From: Buddleja alternifolia
Lineage: Eukaryota > Streptophyta > Magnoliopsida > Lamiales > Scrophulariaceae
Direction: 5' to 3'
Assembly: GCA_019426215.1 (NCBI GenBank)
Contig: CM033404.1
Coordinates: 3,038,001 to 3,102,000, forward strand
DNA: 64,000 nucleotides
This document shows positions 1 through 12,300 of this stretch, in pieces. Positions within the stretch are counted from its first letter, which is position 1. The number at the start of each line of letters is the position of its first letter. The position numbers and the translations under genes were made by a program. The notes beneath the pieces are model-generated. The model was not told where the DNA came from. It worked only from the letters and a program-made list of their open reading frames with translations, and did no database searches.

Positions 1-1623
1 GAGTTGAAAGAAATTTGAGCAAGGGAGGAGGCAACTTGGCAGCAAAGAAGCCGTGTCTTTTGGATGAGGGATGGGGATCGAAATACTCGTTTAATCAAGC
101 GATGTTAGCTAAGGAAGGGTGGCATATTTTGCAAAATCTGGAGTGTTTGTTGAATCGTATCTATCGAGTCCGGTACTTTCCACACTCATCGTTCTTGGAG
201 GCGGGACTTGGGTCCAAACCACCTCTTACTTGGAAAAGTATTTATGGTGCTTGGGATCTTCTTAAAAGGAATTGTAGATAGAGAATTGGCTCGGGGAGTG
301 GGGTTCGCATAAGGGGAGATCCGTGGCTTCCACGCCGACACAGCTTCGAGGTGGTTTCTCGACCTCATATCCTTGATGAGGAGGCCACGGTCAATGAGCT
401 TCGGGTGGGACATGAGGAATGACGAGCTTATTTGGAGTATCTTTAGTGAATCGAAAGCCTCTTCCATCTTGTCCATTCCACTTGGCAGTGCAACGAACAA
501 AGATAGACTTGGCACCATACAAAATTGGGTCATTTCTCGGTTTGAAGCGCATATCACTTAGCTCGGGAAGTGAAGTTTCTTTCTCGCCCTTTTTCTTCAA
601 CTATCTATCGGGCTGGACCAGCAAGCAGGCAATTGGGATTTTATTTGGAAAGCTAAAGTTCCTCTGAAAGTAAAACTTTTTGCATGGAAAGCGTGTGTGA
701 GAGCTTGCCATCGGATCTTGATCTTTCTAAAAAAAATGTGGAAGTGGCGGGTTCTTGTCCTTTGTACGAAGAGGAGGGTGAATCGGTGTCCTATTGTCTT
801 TTCTCATGTCCTTGTGAAAGAGTGGCTTGGTGTTTATCAAATATTCCATGGAGTTTGTTATCATCAGGTATTGCTATCCTTGAGCTTTTGTTTCGGCATT
901 TAGCAGCAGTTTTGGAACCCAAAGAGTTTGATTTTTTCCTAGTGGTGTGTTGGTATCTTTGGTTCAATAGGAACAAGAAATTGATGGAAGGAAAATCCAT
1001 AAACCCGGATGTGATTATTCTTCAAGCAAGGGCATTTCTCAACGCTTTTCAAAGGGCTGTGGACATTACAAATCCAGCTGAACCGCCTCCCTTTAGGGAT
1101 CACTGGACTGTCTCGGAGCCGGGTGTGGGGAAAATCAACTTTGATGGTGCGGTGTTTCAATCGGAAGGGGCCATGGGAGCTGGGGTGATTGCGCGAGACA
1201 GCTCGGGCATGTGTATTGGGTGGTGCAAGAGGAGGTTTCTTTTCGTGTCGACTCTAGTTCATGTGGAAGATTTGGCGGTGCGGTTGGCGTTGGAGTTTGC
1301 TCGTCGTAAAGGGTGGTCTAAGGTGGTGTAAGAGGGGGATTATTTACCCCTGATCAATGAGTGTCGAGCCAAGGAGGCCACTTTAGGTCCTATTGGCACG
1401 TTAATGGACGATATCCGTACGTTTGCTTAGTTCTTCATTTTTATCTTGCTCTTTTGTTAAGCGTTTAGGTAATTGTGCGGCGCACTTTTTGACACATTTG
1501 GTGTTGGAGGACCAAGAGGGTGTTCTTGGACTCCCGTCTCGTGCGTTGGACCCTATTGTTTCTGATGTGGTTAATTAATATAGTCTCTCCCATTTCCCTA
1601 AAAAAGAAAAAAATAATAAAAAA
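1..1623 (+). mobile_element. LINE (non-LTR retrotransposon) ORF2 3' part, decayed
   Basis: This is the end of a plant L1-type ORF2, cut by the window edge. Translation switches between frames. Residues coded near 80-260 (FNQAMLAKEGW, then RYFPHSSFLEAGLGSKP) match the region after the reverse transcriptase. Next come a zinc-binding stretch with Cys residues near 745-810 and an RNase H domain from about 1125 (GKINFDGAVF, first catalytic Asp; HVEDLAVRLALE; EGDYLPLINEC). Stops at about 279 and 1329 and at least two frameshifts make it non-functional. A poly(A)-rich tail lies at about 1598-1623. No target duplication can be tested because the 5' end is outside the window. Confidence 0.9.
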
Positions 1624-2180
1624 TGGACAAGACTCTTTGTTGTGGCTCGGCGCAGCCCCATATATTTTAGCATGTCCAGTCACATTGATTTATAAACTAA
1701 AGTTTGTTTGAAATTAAATATGTAGTTTAGATGTAAAATCATTTCAACTACAAACTTAAAATTATTAAAAAAAAAACTTTATATGAACTACAAAAATTTA
1801 TTTAGTTTCATATGAAGTAAATTGTCGCGGACATGGTTCGTGGATTGATTTGGTTTGAAAGGCATAACTTTGTATGAAAGCATTAAATTATTACGACGAT
1901 GTTATACGAGTTTCTTTTTCGAGTTAGAAACCAAAACTTCACTTTGAGATTACGAGAGAGAATAGAAATTTGTGGATTAATTCTTCTTGGTCTCTTATTT
2001 CAATAAAACCTCTCGTTTTACAATACTTCAGTTACGGACTAAAGGAAAATGCAAACTAACAATAAACCCATTAATTAAACCACTAAAAGTAACAACTAAG
2101 CGAAAATAATTAATATTTATGACCAGAAATAGTGCAACTACTCTAGGACTTGCATGAAAACTGTATAATATTAATCCAAC
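1624..2180. other. AT-rich spacer, 3' flank of the F-box gene
   Basis: I see no gene or clear repeat here. The part nearest the F-box stop codon should hold that gene's 3' UTR and polyadenylation signals, but none is distinctive enough to place. Confidence 0.4.
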
Positions 2181-3638
2181 TTAAATGAAATCCTCTAGCC
2201 AAGCAGGCCGCTTCTTCACACGTTTGGGCTTAGGTTGTTGTAGCTCACTTGTCAACTCTTCAGAATTAGGCTGCTCTTCAATTGGATGATCCATAACAGT
2301 ACCCTCACTTGGAGGAATAGATAATGGCCATGGTGGAATCACAAGCAAAAAGGCCGACCACCACTCGGGTGGTCGCTTGGCGTATCGCATTCGCCTACGA
2401 CACTTGTGTTGAACTTGTAATTTCTTTGTCTCGAAGTTGTATGAGACCACATCATCATCCCATCCCAAGTACACAATGTCTAAATCATATGGATGGAAAG
2501 ATAAAGGTGCTATACAGTACGGAACTCTGAAGGAAAGATTGGCATCAAATTGGATATCCATATAGCTGATGTTATGTTGCATAGACCAACCTCCTCCGGA
2601 ATGTTGGTCATTGAGTATCCAAAGTTTGAAACTAGGGTATGCATGTCCACCATAATTATATGGAACAGATAATTCAAAATATCTCAACTTCCCTTTATAT
2701 TCAGCACATAAACTATCGTAGGGTTTTTTTCCATGGCTTGTTTCTTCAGGAAACGCAATAAGGCTTAGCTGTTCAGGGCTTTGGTAAGGGTCATATGCAA
2801 TTATACGAACTCCGCCGGCTATTGGGCTTTGGTAAGAAGCATGTAGACTGACGATCCAATGCATAACTCCTTTAACTGCGGTAGCCTCCTTTCGTATGTC
2901 AGTATAATTTCCTCCTGACACCTTATAGTTCTTCCATTCACCGATTTCAGAAAAAAATACATCAAATCTTAGGAAACCAATATCACCTCTCTCAACTCGC
3001 ACCACTCTGTAACTTTTGAGAGAGCCATCTTCAACATAAGTGTGAAAACCCCAAGCAGACAGAAAGTAGCAACGTCTAGAGAGTCGGGGAAGGGCAATCG
3101 ACTGCCCAGTGACAGGATTGCATATGTAAAGTTTGGGGAGAATATTAGTAAGTGAACTATATAACACAAGCCCACTGCTCACTCCTAAGATCTCATATTT
3201 TCGTTTTCCACAATATGATTTCTGAGCACACGGTGGAGGAAGCACACAAAGACTTGGTTTGGGAACTTGTTGACAAAATATAATATCATCTGACAACATA
3301 TGATCAGACTGAGAAACTCCATGGTGCATAAGATGGGAAATAAGAGTCCAAGGTTGTGACGGTAATGAGGAGGCTCGAGAAATATAGGCACGAACGAAAG
3401 AAGGATCTGAAATTATAGAGAACCATTCCTTGGAAACAAGTTTGAACCTACATACAGTCTTTGGGGATAGTCTAATAAGCACCTCCATTAAAAGCCACTC
3501 AGGGATATCACCATTCTCAATCCCATCCCTTCTCCCCGTTAAAGATTGAACATTCACCTCATTATATCTGCATCTCTTAGCACCCCCCATGTCAGCTCTT
3601 TCGATCTCGATTTCAAGTTTATTTGCAAGAATGTACAA
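2181..3638 (-). CDS. F-box protein with F-box-associated C-terminal region
   Basis: This is a single-exon, uninterrupted reading frame of 485 residues. Residues 43-88 are a typical F-box (GDIPEWLLMEVLIRLSPKTV, then FKLVSKEWFSIISDPSF). F-box proteins bind SKP1 and deliver substrates to SCF E3 ubiquitin ligases. Residues from about 115 to 440 have the Trp/Tyr-rich beta-strand texture of plant F-box-associated domains (LYICNPVTGQ, then VVRVERGD). The C-terminus is basic (KPKRVKKRPAW). Two starts are possible: Met1 at 3638, or Met17 at 3590, where the family-like sequence begins; the second is plausible because the first 16 residues look unconserved. Substrate and exact subfamily are unknown. The length is normal for the family and there is no sign of decay. 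Confidence 0.88.
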   Translation of the reverse strand: MYILANKLEIEIERADMGGAKRCRYNEVNVQSLTGRRDGIENGDIPEWLLMEVLIRLSPKTVCRFKLVSKEWFSIISDPSFVRAYISRASSLPSQPWTLISHLMHHGVSQSDHMLSDDIIFCQQVPKPSLCVLPPPCAQKSYCGKRKYEILGVSSGLVLYSSLTNILPKLYICNPVTGQSIALPRLSRRCYFLSAWGFHTYVEDGSLKSYRVVRVERGDIGFLRFDVFFSEIGEWKNYKVSGGNYTDIRKEATAVKGVMHWIVSLHASYQSPIAGGVRIIAYDPYQSPEQLSLIAFPEETSHGKKPYDSLCAEYKGKLRYFELSVPYNYGGHAYPSFKLWILNDQHSGGGWSMQHNISYMDIQFDANLSFRVPYCIAPLSFHPYDLDIVYLGWDDDVVSYNFETKKLQVQHKCRRRMRYAKRPPEWWSAFLLVIPPWPLSIPPSEGTVMDHPIEEQPNSEELTSELQQPKPKRVKKRPAWLEDFI

Positions 3639-4080
3639 AGTTAAAAACGCAAGTAAATAATATTCACGGATCCCTTTTTTTGAGTAATATCAACAGACAG
3701 AAGGTGTGTGTACATGTGTGCGCTCTCAACAGAGAAATTAAAGAGAACTGGAAGTAAACCTCACACAACGGATTGGTTCACTATTTAAAGACGATAAAAG
3801 AGTCTGAATCGTTGAAGAGTTTCAATGATTGCCTTGTTTACTTAATAATCCTAACTTTGTTGGGAATATCTTTAGATGCATGACAAGTGTATACAAAGAT
3901 AGTTAAGATGTGAAAATAAAAATTTCAGATTTTTATCCACATTACATAATTTTCTCTCTCCACATCCTAATCGTCCGTCTCTCCATATCCTAATCGTTCG
4001 TGTAAACACTTGTCATATATCGGTGTGTGTAACAGAAAATCGGTGTGTATAACAGAAAATGTAATACAGAAAATTTGAAT
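3639..4080. promoter_or_regulatory. 5' flank and probable promoter of the F-box gene
   Basis: This is noncoding sequence directly upstream of the minus-strand F-box gene. On the minus strand a TTTAAATAG stretch (about 3781-3789) is the best TATA-like match, about 140 to 190 bp upstream of the two candidate start codons. A 20-bp tandem duplication (CGGTGTGTRTAACAGAAAAT) occupies about 4020-4060. Promoter assignment is inference from position. Confidence 0.35.
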
Positions 4081-4480
4081 TGGTTAGGAATGGCCTTAAT
4101 TCATTGCCATAGGTTACTTATCAGTCCCGTGTATTCTTATTTGTTGGCATAAATAAAAATATAAAAATAATATATTTCACGCTTTTAAAGGAAGGATCCG
4201 TCAAATGAACCTAACTCTGTTAGGAATGGCCTTAATAACCATATGTTAATTATCAGTGCCGTGTACTTCAAGTAGTCACAAATAAAGATAAATAAAAATA
4301 ATATATTTCACACGTTTATGCATTCACAGAAATCCCAGCAACATAAAATAACGGTCAAACAATCCTAATTCTGTTAGGAATGCCCTTATTAACTGCCACA
4401 TGTTAAATATCAGTCCGTGTATTTCAAGTAGTCACAAATATGATAAAATATTATAACAATAATATATTTCAAGGGTTTTT
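4081..4480. repeat. Three diverged tandem copies of a 120-160 bp unit
   Basis: Each copy has the order CTAAYTCTGTTAGGAATG, then CCTTAAT, then a ccatatgTTAattATCAGT stretch, CCGTGTAYTTC and AATAATATATTTCA. Copies begin near 4081, 4205 and 4365; a further degenerate head (TCCTAACTTTGTTGGGAAT) lies at about 3848. Spacing and sequence have drifted, so the duplication is old. No coding content. Confidence 0.65.
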
Positions 4481-4499
4481 GGCTTGGATGGTCCATTAA

Positions 4500-6038
4500 A
4501 ATTTGTAACAGTGCAAAAATTGATTATTTTAATATTCGGGTGAAAAAAAATTCATTGAATTTAGGGAAATTACAAAAAACTCCCTATGTTATGGGTCATA
4601 TACAGTCACCTCCATCGATTTTGCCTAATTACTTTCACTAAAATGAGGGTGTCCAATGTAAGGTAGAAAAAATTGATGAAATATCTGTTTTGGTTTTAAG
4701 TAAAATAAACAAAAAAAAAATAGAAGAAAAAAGAAAAAATTTAAAATTTTACAAAAGACACTTATACCCCTTATATTTTTCTTATTTATTGTATATATTT
4801 TTTTGAACAAAATTATATATTATGTATATTATATATATATACTATATATATATATTTATATATCATAAAAAATAAAAATTCAAAATTGCAGGGTCTTCGT
4901 CGCGGGGTGTTGTTGTTGAGTTTGGTGCGGTTGGGTGTGGAGGTTGACACGGGGATGGGTTGGGGTGGCGCTGGCTTCGGTGGAGATGGGCAAGGGTGTG
5001 GGGTTCGTCGGGGAGGGGTGTGTCGGGATTTGAGATGTTAGATGGGCGGGATGTGTCGTCGGCGAAAGGGGCGGAGAGGGGTGGTTGGGCTTCTGCAGAT
5101 TGAGTTTGGAGAAGGGGATTTGAATGGAGATTGAGGGAGGAGTTGCAAAAGAAGAGTGAAGAAGATGATAACAGTAACAATTTTCTAATTTGTTTTCTTT
5201 TTTATTTATTATATAAACAGATTAATATATTTTATATTATGAATATACATGTTGTTTTGTATATATATAAAAGTGTTAGAAACATATAATATTTTTTATT
5301 TTATTATTTTTTTATGTAATTATTTTTTTATGTAAATAAGGAGTTAAGCGTAATGTATTGCTTTAAATAAATGATTTTCTCATGCTTTAATTTTTGTAAT
5401 TAAAACGTAATGTGAAAATTAACCTATAATAAGAGTTTAAAATGATTATATTAAATAATAAATACAATAATATATATTATAATAAGAGTTTCCAAATACT
5501 TAGTTTAATGTATTTTCTAATATTTTAATTAAATAAATACAAAAATTAATTATGTCAGTTATATTACTTAAATTAATCAAAGTTGCCAAGGTCAACATTA
5601 GCAAAACAATAATGTCTTACAATTTGAAGTCATTATATGATAATGTATTGCATTCAGCTCCCTCCACCCTCCACATGATAAGGGTAGACTGGTCCCAAAA
5701 AACTAGTCAGCAATCACAAATGTCAACCCAGGGGCAAAATCGATTTTTCAAAAAAAAAAACTGATGACATCATCAAAATCCGTACAAAATTACCATGGAA
5801 GGACCTCAAATGTAAGTTGAACAATAAATTTAAGGAGGTGGAAGTAATTAGGCAAAATCGGTGGAGGGGGCTGTATATAGCCCATAACGTAGGGAGTTTT
5901 TTGTAATTTTCCCTTAAATTTAATAAAGAAGTTTAAAAAATATTTTTTTCAAAAGATCCATATATATGTGACCTCTTTAACATATTGTATTTTTTCACCT
6001 GGATATTGAAATGAATCAATTCTCGCACCGTTACAAAC
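4500..6038. repeat. Inverted arms flanking the Mutator-like element
   Basis: The stretch 4500-4548 (starting ATTTGTAACAGTGC and ending GGGTGAAAAAAA) is the imperfect reverse complement of 5990-6038 (starting TTTTTTCACCTGG and ending GCACCGTTACAAAC). These arms lie outside the transposon ends at 4564 and 5913, so the element sits in the loop of an older inverted repeat. Confidence 0.65.
4564..5913. mobile_element. Nonautonomous Mutator-like element, 1.35 kb, with GC-rich internal fragment
   Basis: Terminal inverted repeats of about 75 bp run from 4564 (GGGAAATTACAAAAAACTCC) and, reversed, from 5913 (GGGAAAATTACAAAAAACTC). Flanks TTGAATTTA and TTAAATTTA match at 8 of 9 bases, the target-duplication length of Mutator-like elements; the inner TTA alone would also fit PIF/Harbinger. 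The AT-rich body holds a GC-rich block at 4890-5165. On the minus strand that block is open for 105 codons (5180-4863), with a Ser/Leu-rich N-terminus and a Pro/Thr-rich continuation. This resembles the captured gene fragment of a Pack-MULE. No transposase is present. Confidence 0.75.
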
Positions 6039-6340
6039 TTTTTGAGTCAATCTACATTTTATGTGTTGAAGTCGAAGCCCGAAAATGTACAGAAGATGTC
6101 AAAAAATCATCCCAAAAATGACAAAAAATATTTTTTTTTTGAAAAATCCGTATGTGTGACTTTAACATGTGGTATTTTTTCACTTGGATATCAAAATGAA
6201 TCAATTATTGCACCGTTACAAACTTTTCAAGTCAGTCTACATTTTTTGTGTTGAAGTCGAACCCCGAAAATGTACAAAAAATGTCAAAAAATCATCCCAA
6301 AAATGACGAAAAAATATTTTTTTCCGAAAAATTCGTATAT
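5945..6340. repeat. Two tandem copies of a roughly 190-bp noncoding unit
   Basis: Both copies contain TTTTTTCACYTGGATAT, ATGAATCAATT, GCACCGTTACAAACTTTT and a GAAAATGTACA/AATCATCCCAAAAATGAC tail. They are highly similar with small changes, so the duplication is fairly recent. They adjoin the start of the macrosatellite. Confidence 0.7.
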
Positions 6341-6361
6341 ATGTGACTTTTTTTTAAAAAA

Positions 6362-9300
6362 AAAAAATAGGCTAGGTTAGCGCTAACCTAGCCTATAAAT
6401 AATAATAAAAAAAGAAAAATAGGAAAAAATAGAAAATTTATGTGTGTTTGCGCAAATGTAGCCTATGTTAGTGTATACCCAGCCTATTTTACACACAATA
6501 CACACTTATTACTCAACCACACACTTTTGGCACATACGACACACTTTTACACACACTACACCCTTTTACGCACCATACACACTTTTACCCACACAGAACA
6601 TACATCTACACACACTACAAAGTTTTTACACTCACTGGGCCCTTTCAATTTATTTTAATTAATTAAATATATACAAACAAATATATATATATATATATAT
6701 TTATAGATATATGTATATATGTACAAATATTGATTTATTTCTAAAATACAATAAAAATGGAAAAAGGTCTGGGTTAGAGGAAATATAGCCTATGTTAGAC
6801 CAAACTTACCCTAGTTAGATGTACTATAGCCTAGGTTAGAGAGACGGTGGTGATTGCCGGACATGTCGCCGGCGTTGATGGTGGTTGCCGGACGTGTCGT
6901 CGACAATGGTGGTGGTCGCCAGAGGACGGTGGTGGTCGCCGACGGGGGGGGGTCGGTGGTGGTCGCCGGCGGTGGGGAGCACGTTGAATGCGAGAAAATA
7001 CATAAATATATATATATATATATATATATAATAAATTAATATTTAATTCGTTATATATATAAATATAATAAATTAATATATAATTATTTAAAAAAATAGA
7101 AAATGCGCTAGGTTAGCGCTAACCTAGCCCTAGGTCAGCGCAAACCTACACCGAAAATTAAAAAAGAAAAAGAAAAATAGGCTACGTTAGCGCTAACCTA
7201 GACATAGGTTAGAGCTAACCTAGCCTATAAATAATAAAAAAAAAAGAAAAACAGGAAAAAATATAAAAGTTATGTGTGTTTGCGCAAATCTAGCCTATGT
7301 TCGTGTATATCCAGCCTATTTTACACACACTACACACTTATTACTAAACCACACACTTTTGGCACATACGACACACTTTTACACACACTACACCCTTTTA
7401 CACACCATACACACTTTTACCCACACACAACATACATCTACACACACTACATAGTTTTTACACTCACTGGGCACTTTCAATTTATTATAATTAATTAAAT
7501 ATATACAAACAAATATATATATATATATATATTTATAGATATATGTATATATGTACAAATATTGATTTATTTCTGAAATACAATAAAAATGAAAAAAGGC
7601 CTGGGTTAGAGGAAATATAGCGTATGTTAGACCAAACTTACCCTAGTTAGATGTACTATAGCCTAGGTTAGAGAGACGGTGGTGATTGCCGGACATGTCG
7701 CCGGCGTCGATGGGGGTTGCCGGACGTGTCGTCGACAATGGTGGTGGTCTCCGGAGGACGGTGGTGGTCGCCGACGATGGGGGTCGGTGGTGGTCGCCGG
7801 CGGTGGGGAGCACGTTGAACACGAGAAATACATAAATATATATATATATATTTATGTTTATATATTTATAATTAATTAATTTTTCATTAGTTATATATAT
7901 AAATATAATAAATTAATAGATAATTATTTTAAAAAAAAAGAAAATAGGCTAGGTTAGCGCTCTCCTAGCCCTAGGTCAGCGCAAACCTAGCCCGGAAATT
8001 AAAAAAAAAACAGAAAAATAGGTTAGGTTAGCGCTAACCTAGACCTAGGTCAGCGCAAACCTAGCCCGGAAATTAAAAAAAAAAAGAAAAATAGGCTAGG
8101 TTAGCGCTAACCTAGACCTAGGTTAGCGCTAACCTAGCCTATAAATAATAAAAAAAAAAGAAAAATAGGAAAAAATAGAAAAGTTATGTGTGTTTGCGCA
8201 AATCTAACCTATGTTGGTGTATACACAGCCTATTTTACACACACTACACACTTATTACTCAACCACACACTTTTTGCACATACGACACACTTTTACACAC
8301 ACGACACCCTTTTACGCACCATACACACTTTTACCCACACACAACATACATCTACACACACTACATAGTTTTTACACTCACTGGGCACTTTCAATTTATT
8401 TTAATTAATTAAATATATACAAACAAATATATATATATGGATATATGTATATATGTACATATATTGATTTATTTCTAAAATACAATAAAAATGGAAAAAG
8501 GCATGGATTAGAGCAAATATAGATTATGTTAGAGCAAACCTACCCTAGTTAGATGTAATATAGCCTAGGTTAGAGACGGTGGTGATTGCCGGACATGTCG
8601 CCGGCGTCGATGGTGGTTGCCGGACGTGTCGTCGACAATGGTGGTGGTCGCCGGAGGTCGGGGGTGGATGTCGGACGTGTCGACGACAATGGTGGTGGTC
8701 GCCGGAGGACGGTGGCGGTCGCCGACGGTGGGGGTCGGTGGTGGTCGCCGGCGTTGGGGAGCACGTTGAATGCGAGAAAATACATAAATATATATATATA
8801 TATTTATAATTAATTAATTTTTAATTAGTTATATATATAAATATAATAAATTAATATATAATTATTTTAAAAAAAAGAAAATGGGCTAGGTTAGCGCTAA
8901 CCTAGCCCTAGGTCAGCGCAAACCTAGGCCGGAAATTAAAAAAAAAAAAAAAAAAATAGGCTAGGTTAGCGCTAACCTAGACCTAGGTTAGCGCTAACCT
9001 AGCCCATAAATAATAAAAAAAAAGAAAAATAGGAAAAAATAGAAAAATTATGTGTGTTTGCGCAAATCTAACCTATGTTGGTGTATACCCAGCCTATTTT
9101 ACACACACTACACACTTATTACTCAACCACACACTTTTTGCACATACGACACACTTTTACACACACTACACCCTTTTACGCACCATACACACTTTTACCC
9201 ACACACAACATACATCTACACACACTACATAGTTTTTACACTCACTGGGCACTTTCAATTTATTTTAATTTATTAAATATATACAAACAAATATATATAT

Positions 9301-12300
9301 ATATAGATATATGTATATATGTACATATATTGATTTATTTCTAAAATACCATAAAAATGGAAAAAGGCCTGGGTTAGAGCAAATATAGCCTATGTTAGAG
9401 CAAACCTACCCTAGTTAGATGTAATATAGCCTAGGTTAGAGACGGTGGTGATTGCCGGACATGTCGCCTGCGTCGATGGTGGTTGCCGGACGTGTCGTCG
9501 ACAATGGTGGTGGTCGCCGGAGGTCGGGGGTGGATGTCGGACGTGTCGACGACAATGGTGGTGGTCGCCGGAGGACGGTGGCGGTCGCCGACGGTGGGGG
9601 TCGGTGGTGGTCGCCGGCGGTGGGGAGCACGTTGAGTGCGAGAAAATACATAAATATATATATATATATATTTATAATTAATTAATTTTTAATTAGTTAT
9701 ATATATAAATAATTAATATATAATTATTTTGAAAAAAAAGAAAATGGGTTAGGTTAGCGCTAACCTAGCCCTAGGTCAGCGCAAACCTAGCCCGGAAATT
9801 AAAAAAAAAAAAAAATAGGCTAGGTTAGCGCTAACCTAGACCTAGGTTAGCGCTAACCTAGCCCATAAATAATAAAAAAAAAAGAAAAATAGGAAAAAAT
9901 AGAAAAATTATGTGTGTTTGCGCAAATCTAACCTATGTTGGTGTATACCCAGCCTATTTTACACACACTACACACTTATTACTCAACCACACACTTTTTG
10001 CACATACGACACACTTTTACACACACTACACCCTTTTACGCACCATACACACTTTTCCCCACACACAACATACATCTACACACACTACATAGTTTTTACA
10101 CTCACTGGGCACTTTCAATTTATTTTAATTAATTAAATATATACAAACAAATATATATATATATATATATGTATATATGTACATATATTGATTTATTTCT
10201 AAAATACAATAAAAATGGAAAAAGGCCTGGGTTAGAGCAAATATAGATTATGTTAGAGCAAACCTACCCTAGTTAGATGTAATATAGCCTAGGTTAGAGA
10301 CGGTGGTGATTGCCGGACATGTCGCCGGCGTCGATGGTGGTTGCCGGACGTGTCGTCGACAATGGTGGTGGTCGCCGGAGGTCGGGGGTGGATGTCGGAC
10401 GTGTCGACGACAATGGTGGTGGTCGCCGGAGGACGGTGGCGGTCGCCGACGGTGGGGGTCGGTGGTGGTCGCCGGCGGTGGGGAGCACGTTGAATGCGAG
10501 AAAATACATAAATATATATATATATATATTTATAATTAATTAATTTTTAATTAGTTATATATATAAATATAATAAATTAATATATAATTATTTTAAAAAA
10601 AAAGAAAATGGGCTAGGTTAGCGCTAACCTAGCCCTAGGTCAGCGCAAACCTAGCCCGGAAATTAAAAAAAAAAAGAAAAATAGGCTAGGTTAGCGCTAA
10701 CCTAGACCTAGGTTAGCGCTAACCTAGCCCATAAATAAAAAAAAAAAATAGAAAAAAATAGAAAAATTATGTGTGTTTGCGCAAATCTAACCTATGTTGG
10801 TGTATACCCAGCCTATTTTACACACACTACACACTTATTACTCAACCACACACTTTTTGCACATACGACACACTTTTACACACACGACACCCTTTTACGC
10901 ACCATACACACTTTTACCCACACACAACATACATCTACACACACTACATAGTTTTTACACTCACTGGGCACTTTCAATTTATTTTAATTAATTAAATATA
11001 TACAAACAAATATATATATATATATAGATATATGTATATATGTACATATATTGATTTATTTCTAAAATACAATAAAATGGAAAAAGGCCTGGGTTAGAGC
11101 AAATATAGCCTATGTTAGAGCAAACCTACCCTAGTTAGATGTAATATAGCCTAGGTTAGAGACGGTGGTGATTGCCGGACATGTCGCCGGCGTCGATGGT
11201 GGTTGCCGGACGTGTCGTCGACAATGGTGGTGGTCGCCGGAGGTCGGGGGTGGATGTCGGACGTGTCGACGACAATGGTGGTGGTCGCCGGAGGACGGTG
11301 GTGGTCGCCGACGGTGGGGGTCGGTGGTGGTCGCCGGCGGTGGGGAGCACGTTGAATGCGAGAAAATACATAAATATATATATATATATATTTATAATTA
11401 ATTAATTTTTAATTAGTTATATATATAAATATAATAAATTAATATATAATTATTTTAAAAAAAAAAATGGGCTAGGTTAGCGCTAACCTAGCCCTAGGTC
11501 AGCGCAAACCTAGCCCGGAAATTAAAAAAAAAAGAAAAATAGGCTAGGTTAGCGCTAACCTAGACCTAGGTTAGCGCTAACCTAGCCCATAAATAATAAA
11601 AAAAAAGAAAAATAGAAAAATTATGTGTGTTTGCGCAAATCTAACCTATGTTGGTGTATACCCAGCCTATTTTACACACACTACACACTTATTACTCAAC
11701 CACACACTTTTTGCACATACGACACACTTTTACACACACTACACCCTTTTACGCACCATACACACTTTTACCCACACACAACATACATCTACACACACTA
11801 CATAGTTTTTACACTCACTGGGCACTTTCAATTTATTTTAATTAATTAAATATATACAAACAAATATATATATATATAGATATATGTATATATGTACATA
11901 TATTGATTTATTTCTAAAATACAATAAAAATGGAAAAAGGCCTGGGTTAGAGCAAATATAGCCTATGTTAGAGCAAACCTACCCTAGTTAGATGTAATAT
12001 AGCCTAGGTTAGAGACGGTGGTGATTGCCGGACATGTCGCCGGCGTCGATGGTGGTTGCCGGACGTGTCGTCGACAATGGTGGTGGTCGCCGGAGGTCGG
12101 GGGTGGATGTCGGACGTGTCGACGACAATGGTGGTGGTCGCCGGAGGACGGTGGCGGTCGCCGACGGTGGGGGTCGGTGGTGGTCGCCGGCGGTGGGGAG
12201 CACGTTGAATGCGAGAAAATACATAAATATATATATATATATATAATTAATTAATTTTTAATTAGTTATATATATAAATATAATAAATTAATATATAATT

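Noticed and set aside
8883..8908. CTAGGTTAG-rich sequence as telomere-like repeat
   Set aside because: The plant telomere unit is TTTAGGG; the satellite motif differs and is palindromic rather than tandem in one direction.
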